Below are positions 1-6,275 of a stretch of 13,145 bases of DNA, piece after piece. The DNA is from Verrucomicrobia bacterium UBA2970 (lineage in GTDB: Bacteria > Verrucomicrobiota > Verrucomicrobiia > Limisphaerales > AAA164-E04). Location of the stretch: NCBI GenBank assembly GCA_002348345.1, contig DEAY01000154.1:10562-23706 (forward strand). Direction: 5' to 3'. The notes beneath the pieces were generated by a model. The model did not search any database, was not told the origin of the DNA, and worked only from the letters and a program-made list of their open reading frames with translations. Position numbers and translations under genes: made by a program. Every line of letters begins with the position of its first letter. Position 1 is the first letter of the stretch.

Positions 1-47
1 CGGGAGACAACAGACCGACAGGATGAACAACAACCCTGAAACCAAAA

Positions 48-83
48 CCGGGCCCTTAGCATCGAGGATAGCGTAGGGCCCGG
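48..83. terminator. Strong inverted repeat, possible bidirectional terminator
   Basis: CCGGGCCCT (48-56) and AGGGCCCGG (75-83) are perfect reverse complements, giving a 9-bp GC-rich stem around an 18-nt loop. On the minus strand the stem is followed by TTTTGGTTT. On the plus strand it is followed by GGAGTTTT. This fits a bidirectional terminator between converging genes, but both T-tracts are short and the partner gene is outside the window. Confidence 0.4.
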
Positions 84-272
84 GGAGTTTTCAGAACCAG
101 TACAATATATAGTAGGATATGGGGACTTTTGGTTTCCACGTGTACTCGCTTTCACCAAAATTCGTCGCGGGCTTTGCAAAGAACAATCTACGATTAAATC
201 GCCCGCCAAATAAAACTCACGGGTTATTTACGACCTAAGTTGACCCAAGTCAAGCGGTCATCGCTTTTTTTT

Positions 273-306
273 AAAAAAATGTTGGGTTCATCCCATGCCA
301 ATCCCA
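273..306 (-). terminator. Probable intrinsic terminator of the FGE gene
   Basis: Read on the minus strand just after the FGE stop codon, TGGGATT (306-300) can pair with AACCCA (288-283) with one bulged base. ACA and seven T residues (279-273) follow. The stem is modest, but the position directly behind the gene and the clean T-tract favour rho-independent termination. Confidence 0.4.
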
Positions 307-311
307 GGTGA

Positions 312-1439
312 CTACTCCTCGGCAAGAAGTTGGGCAATCTGTTCGGGAGAGGGGCCAGGCCGGATACAACGAAAACCAGTGTGAGACAGTCCCGTATCGG
401 GAGAGGACTTCATTCGAGAGGCAGGACGATACCCGGAGCAATAGGAATCGTCACAAAGATAGGAGCCACCTCGCATGACTTTCTTCATCACACCAGGCTC
501 GTTGGGATCATAGCTGGTATTGGGACCCGGAGGATCCTTCGGAGGGCAGGAAGAATAGTAATCTGGCAAATACCAATCGAGGCACCACTCCCAGACATTC
601 CCCGCCATATCATAAAGTCCGTAGCCGTTGGCCTGGAACGACCTTACCGGACCGACCGCGGCAAATCCGTCATTGGCGCTATTGTGAACCGGGAACTCGC
701 CCTGCCAAATATTGGCCCGCCACTGCTGATTCGGCGCCAAATCATTTCCCCATATGAATTCACGTCGATTAAATCCCCCCCGGGCCGCATACTCCCATTC
801 CGCCTCAGTCGGGAGTCGCTTCCCTGCCCAGTTGGCGTAGGCCACCACATCTTCCCAACAGACGTGGACCACGGGAAAGTTCTCCCTTCCAGAGATAGAG
901 GACTCAGCCCCCTCGGGTCGCCGCCAGCTCGCCCCAGGAGCATAGCTCCACCAGGCATAGTGGTTCTGAAGGGAAACCGGCTCCATCGGCGGCGCAAAGA
1001 CCACCGAACCCGGCACCAGCAGCGCCGGGTCAGCTCCAGGGAAATCCTCCGGATTCGGCTTGCGTTCAGCGACGGTGACATAGTCCGTTTCCCGCACAAA
1101 CTGCTCGTATTGACGAACCGTCACTTCAGTCTGATCCATCCAAAACCCAGTGATTGAAATCTCGCGCACCGGCCGCTCGTCTGATTGCCCTGATTCCGAT
1201 CCTCTCCAAAAGGTTCCCGACGGAATCCAAACCATATCGTTGGTCCAGGAAAAATCCCTCGAGATCGGCGCCTCGAGCGGATCCTTGGGTGACGATTCGA
1301 ACCCCTGTGCCTCGGAGACAGACGATCCGGAGGACGTGACAGGGATTCCGAACCAAACCAATGCCGCGGCTCCGGCCGCCAATACGAAGAGGACGGCGAT
1401 ATAGCCCATGGTCGCCCCCGAATCCCGAGTGGCACTCAT
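312..1439 (-). CDS. Membrane-anchored formylglycine-generating enzyme (FGE/SUMF1 family)
   Basis: This 375-residue protein has a short N-terminal tail, one hydrophobic segment (about 11-34) and a full FGE-sulfatase domain (about 69-362). FGE oxidises an active-site cysteine of sulfatases to formylglycine. Most bacterial proteins with this fold lack the catalytic cysteines, but here both are present: C329 and C334 in GGSYLCDDSYC match the human SUMF1 pair C336/C341. Other SUMF1-like blocks are GKRLPTEAEWEYAARGG (206-222), ANIWQGEFPV (242-251), GNVWEW (280-285) and GFRC (355-358). Known FGEs of this type are copper-dependent aerobic oxidases. The ATG at 1439 was chosen because AAGGAG lies 10 nt upstream. 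A longer reading from 1520 would overlap aroE. The anchor suggests it acts outside the cytoplasm. No sulfatase gene lies in the window, so the substrate is unknown. It follows aroE by 40 nt and is probably co-transcribed. Confidence 0.93.
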   Translation of the reverse strand: MSATRDSGATMGYIAVLFVLAAGAAALVWFGIPVTSSGSSVSEAQGFESSPKDPLEAPISRDFSWTNDMVWIPSGTFWRGSESGQSDERPVREISITGFWMDQTEVTVRQYEQFVRETDYVTVAERKPNPEDFPGADPALLVPGSVVFAPPMEPVSLQNHYAWWSYAPGASWRRPEGAESSISGRENFPVVHVCWEDVVAYANWAGKRLPTEAEWEYAARGGFNRREFIWGNDLAPNQQWRANIWQGEFPVHNSANDGFAAVGPVRSFQANGYGLYDMAGNVWEWCLDWYLPDYYSSCPPKDPPGPNTSYDPNEPGVMKKVMRGGSYLCDDSYCSGYRPASRMKSSPDTGLSHTGFRCIRPGPSPEQIAQLLAEE

Positions 1440-1479
1440 CCGATAACCACTCCTTTCCTTTGGCTCACTTGTCTCTTCA

Positions 1480-2346
1480 TCATCTCGAAGCCCCCTCAAA
1501 CACCTCGGCCAACGCGGCATGCATCACCGACGGATCCGGATCGACCCCCGTCCAGTATTTGAATCCGAGAACCCCTTGATTCACGAGCATCCCCTTGCCA
1601 TCAATCACCTGACATCCCGCCGACCTCGCCGCCCGCACCAGTCGGGTGTTGGGAGGATTCGGGATGACGTCGGCCACAACAAGCCCCGCTCGCAAACCCT
1701 CCTCCTTCACCGGAACTCGAGCGTCCACATCGGGGAAGAGTCCAATGGACGTTGCGTTGATCAAGACATCAGCCGTCACGGGAATCTCGAAGTCCCCCTC
1801 CCAATGAACCCATTGGGTATCCACCTTGACACGGTCCCGGAGCAGGGAAACCAAGGTCTTCCCCCGCGCCTCACTGCGGTTGACGATGGTGATTCTCTTG
1901 GCTCCCGCCAGGGCCATTTCGACGCTGATCGCGCGAGCTGCTCCCCCGGCCCCCATGATCACCACATCGGTCCCTTCCGGATCCCGCAACGCCCTCAACG
2001 ACTGGACAAAGCCCTTTCCATCGGTGTTCTCGCCAATCAATTGGTCCCCCCTTCGGACGACACAGTTGACCGCTCCCATGAGCTCTGCCGACTCCCCTAA
2101 CCCATCCAGATGTTCAATCACGGCAACTTTGTGAGGGATCGTACAATTAAACCCACGAAATCCCATCGCCCGCGCCCCCTTGACGGCGTCGGCAAGATCC
2201 CCGGCCGCCACTTCAAGGGAAAGATACCGCCACTCCAAACCATGATGCTTGAATGCGGATTCGATCATATACTGGGTTGGATTCTCCGCAATCGGCAGGC
2301 CAAAAGCCCCGGTCAACTCCTGCTTAAAATTCCATATCTTGCCCAT
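1480..2346 (-). CDS. aroE: Shikimate dehydrogenase, NPT-motif clade
   Basis: The enzyme reduces 3-dehydroshikimate to shikimate with NADPH in the chorismate pathway in the cytoplasm. Its 288 residues fit the family. The catalytic pair is K73 (in NCTIPHK) and D109 (in GENTDGKGF). The Rossmann glycine loop is GAGGAARA (132-139), followed by NRS (156-158), NATSIG (197-202) and the C-terminal DGKGMLVNQG (249-258) with Q257. The N-terminal substrate site is atypical. Where E. coli AroE has AHSKS with two serines binding the substrate carboxylate, this protein has AENPT (20-24). The DMFY tyrosine position reads DVIP (226-229). I recall a bacterial clade with exactly these changes, still annotated as shikimate dehydrogenase. 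Quinate or a related substrate is an alternative. The ATG at 2346 has GGGAG about 7 nt upstream. FGE follows 40 nt downstream. Confidence 0.93.
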   Translation of the reverse strand: MGKIWNFKQELTGAFGLPIAENPTQYMIESAFKHHGLEWRYLSLEVAAGDLADAVKGARAMGFRGFNCTIPHKVAVIEHLDGLGESAELMGAVNCVVRRGDQLIGENTDGKGFVQSLRALRDPEGTDVVIMGAGGAARAISVEMALAGAKRITIVNRSEARGKTLVSLLRDRVKVDTQWVHWEGDFEIPVTADVLINATSIGLFPDVDARVPVKEEGLRAGLVVADVIPNPPNTRLVRAARSAGCQVIDGKGMLVNQGVLGFKYWTGVDPDPSVMHAALAEVFEGASR

Positions 2347-2367
2347 CGTCGCGCTCCCAATTCTGAG

Positions 2368-2425
2368 GTTTCTTAGACGGAAGGACCATGGGGTGCTCGT
2401 TTGGGAATGACAAGCCCCAAGAAAC
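2368..2425 (-). promoter_or_regulatory. Long stem-loop in the aroE leader
   Basis: Read on the minus strand, GTTTCTT (2425-2419) pairs with AAGAAAC (2374-2368). Immediately inside, GGGGCTTGT (2418-2410) pairs with ACGAG (2400-2396) and CCCC (2393-2390), with one G-U pair and a two-base bulge. A 15-nt one-sided bulge (2389-2375) separates the two arms on the 3' side. No T-tract follows, so this is not a terminator. It sits about 20 nt before the aroE start and may be a leader structure. Confidence 0.3.
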
Positions 2426-2498
2426 TAGGCGGCGGTCCCGGGAACCCGGATCCACCACGGTGGCACAAAGAAAAACCTAGAAGGGGTCTGGGTTACCC

Positions 2499-3179
2499 CT
2501 AAATCGAAGAGGAGGGTAGCCCCGGGAACAGGTCAAAACAGCAAAGGAGAATCACCCCGAGAAGGAATATCGTCCAAAGGACCCTGAACCGACCTTCCAA
2601 TGGCGTAAAACCCTGAGACGGCAGTTCACCGAATACGGCGGACATCGCGGGAATGACGCTCAGGGGCACCTCCCCGGCAACACGGTTTTTGCCAATCGCG
2701 AAGCACGCCGTCTGCGACTCGGTTTTAGGGTGTTCCGGATCAACCCCGATCGGCTGAAATTGGTAGACGGCACCTTCCACATCAACCGATGCGACGAGCC
2801 AGTAGGCCGCCTCCGCCTTCAAAAGCATGTCTTGTTCACAATCATAGCGGTAAACGCCAGGCTCTGCGGGGTTAGGAGAGCCCTTGAGCTGACAAAGCAC
2901 TTTCCCAATCCTTTGGCCATCACCTCCTTCATGGAGATGAATGGAAAAGCCTCCCTCCGGCGAGGGCGCAGTTTCCATTCGGATCTCGACGTATCGGAGT
3001 AGCCGGTCAACGTTGGCGCGGAACACCGCCCCCCCAATCCCATGCCCACATCGAACCCGTGCACTCTGTAAACCAGCCGACTTAGGATCACGGGATCCCA
3101 ACGCTTCAAATCCCCATATAAAGACAATAGATACCACAATCAGCCACATACATCTCAAACTATTAAAACCGGTCTTCAT
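2499..3179 (-). CDS. Hypothetical secreted protein with an anchor at each end
   Basis: This is a 226-residue protein I cannot name with certainty. Residues 8-25 form a hydrophobic signal or anchor segment. A compact middle domain (about 43-165) looks beta-rich, with phrases such as GGFSIHLHEG, GVYRYDCEQDMLL and AAYWLVASVDVEG. These resemble the choice-of-anchor (PEP-CTERM-associated) surface domains of Verrucomicrobia and Planctomycetes, where an export vehicle for a small sugar-binding-like fold is typical. A second hydrophobic segment (about 199-215) ends in LFPGLPSSSI, without the arginine cluster of a true PEP-CTERM tail. Cysteines C44, C96, C114 and C159 could form disulfides. The ATG at 3179 is preceded by GGGGTG. 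A GTG at 3191 in the same frame is possible. It is followed 152 nt later by aroE on the same strand. Confidence 0.7.
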   Translation of the reverse strand: MKTGFNSLRCMWLIVVSIVFIWGFEALGSRDPKSAGLQSARVRCGHGIGGAVFRANVDRLLRYVEIRMETAPSPEGGFSIHLHEGGDGQRIGKVLCQLKGSPNPAEPGVYRYDCEQDMLLKAEAAYWLVASVDVEGAVYQFQPIGVDPEHPKTESQTACFAIGKNRVAGEVPLSVIPAMSAVFGELPSQGFTPLEGRFRVLWTIFLLGVILLCCFDLFPGLPSSSI

Positions 3180-3194
3180 TGAAAAGCACACCCC

Positions 3195-3292
3195 ACGAAA
3201 AAAGTTGGATATTTCTCGCTAAAAGTTGAAATTCGATCACTAATAACTGGAAATTTATCGCTAATCGCTAAAAATTTCTCAATTCTAAAAAT
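3195..3292. repeat. Degenerate 21-bp tandem repeat array
   Basis: Four units start at exact 21-base intervals (3209, 3230, 3251, 3272), with a partial unit before them (3195-3208). Loose consensus: AAATTTMTCGCTAA followed by seven variable bases. The core TCRCTAA occurs at 3216, 3237, 3258 and 3265. The fourth unit keeps mainly its first half. The array lies upstream of the minus-strand hypothetical gene and overlaps its candidate promoter. It may be a set of operator sites on one face of the helix or a decaying tandem duplication. Confidence 0.55.
3254..3282 (-). promoter_or_regulatory. Candidate sigma70-type promoter of the hypothetical gene
   Basis: On the minus strand TTGAGA (3282-3277) is followed by a 17-nt spacer and GATAAA (3259-3254), about 75 nt before the ATG at 3179. 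The match to TTGACA/TATAAT is moderate, and AT-rich DNA yields such matches by chance. Confidence 0.25.
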
Positions 3293-3460
3293 CCTATTCA
3301 TGATACTTTATGTCGCAATTTGCAAGCCAAGTCATAAACAATTGCCCACAAATCTAAAGCACCCCTCCTTTCCATTGAAGTAGCCGCACCTAGCGGATCG
3401 ATCGAAACCATTTTTTGCCCTCAGGACGCCCCCTCTCTGGTCACCGCTCCGAGTGCTTCT

Positions 3461-3500
3461 CCTCTTTCGGGTGGCAGGGACCTCTCTCACCCGAGAGAGG
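3461..3500 (+). other. Two mutually exclusive hairpins
   Basis: The arm CACCCGAGAGAGG (3488-3500) can pair with CCTCTTTCGGGTG (3461-3473) over 13 bp with one G-U pair. Alternatively its GAGAGAGG part (3493-3500) pairs with CCTCTCTC (3481-3488) around a four-base loop ACCC. The two folds cannot coexist. No T-tract follows, so this is not a plain terminator. It could be an RNA leader structure of the chaperone gene or an intergenic repeat element. Confidence 0.4.
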
Positions 3501-3644
3501 ATTCCATCAGCGCCGGCATGATGATACCAACGCCCAGGTTAAGGAGGGCAATTGGCCCCAAAAAGCCCCTTTTTTTGAATTTGACGCCCACGGGCTCAGA
3601 GCGGTAGGGTGCCCCGCTTAACGCTAGAGCATTAGCCAGTAACC

Positions 3645-5333
3645 ATGTTCGCTCATATTCGTAAACATCAACAGTGGTTGTTCTTTGTGATCATTGCCGT
3701 CGTCGTGGTCTCGTTTGTGATTTTCTTCACGCCAACCGTCCAATATGACAATCTCGGAGGATCCGGGTCCTCCGACATCATGGGCTCGATTGACGGTCGT
3801 CCGGTGTCCCGGAAGGAATACGTGAATGGATACCAGGAAGTCCTCCTTCGCTTCCTTCTCGCCACCGGTCAATGGCCCGATCAGACTGACATGGCCCGGT
3901 TTGGGTTTGATCCCGAGCAAGAGACGCCAAGCCGCCTCCTCCTTCTCGACAAAGCCAAGGAATACGGCATCCAGGTCTCCGACGAGGCCGTGGCGAAATG
4001 GATCGTCAACACCTTCAAGGACCCGGAGACCAACGAGTTTCGACGGGAGCTCTACGATGGAATGATGACCAATGGACTCACCCAACGGAGGATGTCTGAA
4101 GAAGATTTCCGCCGCTTCGCCAAGAACCAAATCGCCGTCAGTCAACTCTCGTCTCTCGCGAGCCTCAGCGGCGAGCTGGTTACCCCTCGTGAAGCGGAGC
4201 GTCTCTATCGGGAAGAGGCCCTCCAAGCCAATTGTCAAGCCGTCTTCTTCTCATCGACCAATTTCGCAAACTTGGGTCAAGACCTCGAGGGGCTCGAGGC
4301 GTTTTATACTAATCGCATGTCGGTCTACCGCAATCCCGTCAAGCGACAAATCAACTACCTCAAGTTCGCCTCTACCAACTACTTGGCCGAAGCGGAGGAA
4401 AAACTCAACTCGATCACCAACGTGACCGAGATGGCGAAGCAGATTTACGTCACTCAAGGAACCAACTCGTTTACTGAAAACGGGGTGGTCCTGAGCGAGG
4501 AGAAAGCATTGGAGAAAATCAAACGTGATGAACTAGAAAAAATCGGTCTCACGGTCGCCAAGGAGAAGGCGTTGGCGTTTGCTCGGGAATTATTCGATAT
4601 CGATCCGATGAAGGCGGAAAGCCTTCCGGAGCTCGCCGCCGCGAAAGGATTCGAGGCCCAGGTGTCTGAGCCCTTCACCGAAAACCAATTGGTCCCGAAT
4701 CTCGGAGTGCAGTACCCGCTCACTCGCCAGGCTTTCCAGTTGACTGAGGAAGAACCGTTCACGACGCCCTTCGTCGGCCAGGACGGCATCTATCTGGTCT
4801 CCCTCCATTCCGAGATTCCCAGTCAGGTTCCTCCGCTCGACGAAATCCGAGGACGGGTGACCGTGGACTTCTATCAGCAAAAATCATTGGAAGCGGCCCG
4901 AGAGGCGGCAGATACCTTCCATCTCGCACTCACAAATCAACTGGCGGAAGGGAATTCCTTTGAAGCGATCTGCGATGAGGCGGGACACGATCGGATTCAG
5001 ATACCCCTCTTTGCCTTGAACTCGCAAACCTACTCCGGTGATCGCCGAACCGATCTGAGCACCCTGAAAAACCTGGCCTTCTCGCTGAAAGCCGGTGAAG
5101 CCAGCCGGGTTTCCTCGACGCGAGACGGAGCGATGATCCTCTTCATCAACAGCTTTGTCGATGTCTGGGACCAAGATCTTGAAAAAGAACTCCCCGAATA
5201 CATTGAAACCCTGCGGCGAACTCGTCGCTCGGAAGCCTTCAGTGAATGGCTCACCGAAGCACAGTCAAAGGTCAATTTCGCCGTCGCCGTCGATGAATCC
5301 GAGGCGGGGGACGAGGAAACGGCGACCAACTGA
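3645..5333 (+). CDS. PpiD/SurA-like membrane-anchored periplasmic folding protein
   Basis: This 562-residue protein has a short basic N-terminus, one transmembrane helix (about 11-29) and a large periplasmic part, the architecture of PpiD. A SurA_N-like chaperone region follows: ID-GRPVSRKEYVNGY (49-63), a helical stretch with LLLLDKAKEYGIQVSDEAV (98-116), and a further helical stretch to about 195. The C-terminal half contains two similar units (about 330-425 and 440-540). Each reads as a small domain, then AF-L-GE, then DG-I/M-LV/F, then a helix rich in charged residues. The typical parvulin active-site pattern with its GG-LG loop is not visible, so isomerase activity is doubtful and a chaperone role is likelier. 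The C-terminus is acidic. No clear Shine-Dalgarno precedes the ATG. The pseudouridine synthase follows 60 nt later. Confidence 0.82.
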   Translation: MFAHIRKHQQWLFFVIIAVVVVSFVIFFTPTVQYDNLGGSGSSDIMGSIDGRPVSRKEYVNGYQEVLLRFLLATGQWPDQTDMARFGFDPEQETPSRLLLLDKAKEYGIQVSDEAVAKWIVNTFKDPETNEFRRELYDGMMTNGLTQRRMSEEDFRRFAKNQIAVSQLSSLASLSGELVTPREAERLYREEALQANCQAVFFSSTNFANLGQDLEGLEAFYTNRMSVYRNPVKRQINYLKFASTNYLAEAEEKLNSITNVTEMAKQIYVTQGTNSFTENGVVLSEEKALEKIKRDELEKIGLTVAKEKALAFARELFDIDPMKAESLPELAAAKGFEAQVSEPFTENQLVPNLGVQYPLTRQAFQLTEEEPFTTPFVGQDGIYLVSLHSEIPSQVPPLDEIRGRVTVDFYQQKSLEAAREAADTFHLALTNQLAEGNSFEAICDEAGHDRIQIPLFALNSQTYSGDRRTDLSTLKNLAFSLKAGEASRVSSTRDGAMILFINSFVDVWDQDLEKELPEYIETLRRTRRSEAFSEWLTEAQSKVNFAVAVDESEAGDEETATN

Positions 5334-5393
5334 TCCGCTTCATGCCTTCAAGGCGTCGACTCTGGTTGACGAACCGATTGCCGATCATGATGA

Positions 5394-6275
5394 ATGCGAG
5401 CCGTCATGCCGCGCGGCCCTGCTGCAGCGATCGACGCCGAACATGAGGATGAGCCCTCGGTGATTGACGAGCCACTCATAAAGGTCTCCGACCCCTCGCA
5501 CAATGCCTTTTGGAAGCTTCGAGTGCTCTGGGAACAAGACGGCCTTCTCGCACTGGAAAAGCCCTCTCACCTGCTGGTCAGCCCGGACAAGCATCGAGCG
5601 GATTACCCCGTTCTGACCAAATTGCTCCAACGGGATATCAACAGGGGTGCCACCTGGAACCGTTCCCGTTCCTACCAGTTCCTTGAACTCATTTACTCTC
5701 TCGATTTCGAGACCACTGGAATCGCCCTTTTCGCGACCCGTCAAGATGTCTTTGAGGCCATCCGAAATTGTGTCGGGTCCCGAAAGATGGTGTTTACCCA
5801 CCTCGCCCTTTCGCATGGGGTCGCATCCGAATTAGACTTTTCCATCGATCTCAAACTCGCCCCTCACCCCGCCCGGCGTTGGCTGATGCGCGTGAATCGA
5901 ACAAAAGGAAAACAAACCCTCATCCGCTGTCGAGTGCTGGAGCAGTTTCGAAGTTTCTGCCTATTGAAATGCAGATCGGAGACCGTCCGCCATCACCAGA
6001 CGCGAGTCTGTTTGCAATCCCATGGGATGCCCCCAGTCGGCGACTCTCTCTACGGAGGCAAGCTCCTGTTTCTCTCGGAGCTCAAGCGTCAATACCGCAG
6101 CAAACGCACCAGCCCCGAGAAGCCCCTCATCGACCGGCCAGCCATTCACCACGACACGCTTGAGTTCGACCATCCCTTGAACGAAACCCCGGTTAAGATC
6201 GAATCCCCCATGCCAAAGGATGTTGCGGCGAGTCTCAAATTCCTCCGACAATTCGATCCCCAAACCCATTTCTAG
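5394..6275 (+). CDS. Divergent RluA-family RNA pseudouridine synthase
   Basis: Family members isomerise uridine to pseudouridine in rRNA or tRNA. Recognisable blocks are LLALEKPSHLLVSP (51-64), the catalytic segment LDFETTGIALFA (103-114) with the aspartate at D104, VFTHLAL (133-139), and the late motif HHQTRVCLQSHG with PVGDSLYGG (about 200-222). The usual HRLD catalytic box reads YSLD (101-104), so the histidine and the base-flipping arginine are both replaced. No S4 RNA-binding domain is present. Length (293 residues) fits the RluA/RluC/RluD class. The ATG at 5394 follows an in-frame TGA closely, and an ATG at 5406 is an alternative. The substrate RNA cannot be told. The gene ends convergently with pssA and shares the CTAG stop region. 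It could have altered or lost activity. Confidence 0.82.
   Translation: MRAVMPRGPAAAIDAEHEDEPSVIDEPLIKVSDPSHNAFWKLRVLWEQDGLLALEKPSHLLVSPDKHRADYPVLTKLLQRDINRGATWNRSRSYQFLELIYSLDFETTGIALFATRQDVFEAIRNCVGSRKMVFTHLALSHGVASELDFSIDLKLAPHPARRWLMRVNRTKGKQTLIRCRVLEQFRSFCLLKCRSETVRHHQTRVCLQSHGMPPVGDSLYGGKLLFLSELKRQYRSKRTSPEKPLIDRPAIHHDTLEFDHPLNETPVKIESPMPKDVAASLKFLRQFDPQTHF

Larger units (their letters stand above)
1..311. other. Non-coding region downstream of the FGE gene
   Basis: I see no convincing gene in this stretch. It holds a perfect 9-bp inverted repeat at 48-83, a weaker 7-bp inverted repeat (TTTTGGT at 127-133, ACCAAAA at 154-160), and a T8-A7 run at 265-279 just downstream of the FGE gene. 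A small stem AAGCG/CGCTT (252-266) runs into the T-run on the plus strand, so the T/A block could stop transcription from both sides. Any gene upstream lies outside the window. Confidence 0.6.
3180..3644. other. Divergent intergenic region, AT-rich then GC-richer
   Basis: This region separates the minus-strand hypothetical gene from the plus-strand chaperone gene. The first half (about 3195-3300) is strikingly AT-rich and contains the 21-bp tandem array and a possible minus-strand promoter. The second half holds alternative hairpins at 3461-3500. It also holds a region rich in C and A around 3546-3570 (GGGC-AATTG-GCCC, then AAAAAGCCCC and T7) that could be a weak plus-strand terminator. No open frame here looks like a real protein. 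Confidence 0.6.

Noticed and set aside
330..1157. Long plus-strand open frame opposite the FGE gene
   Set aside because: It is rich in Arg, Pro and His with no recognisable motif, and mirrors a well-supported gene on the other strand, so it is a shadow.
1440..1520. N-terminal extension of the FGE from an upstream start
   Set aside because: It would overlap aroE, has no ribosome binding site, and the ATG at 1439 has AAGGAG at good spacing.
3415..3621. Small plus-strand frame in the divergent intergenic region
   Set aside because: It starts with TTG, spans the hairpin arms, and has no family-like sequence or ribosome binding site.
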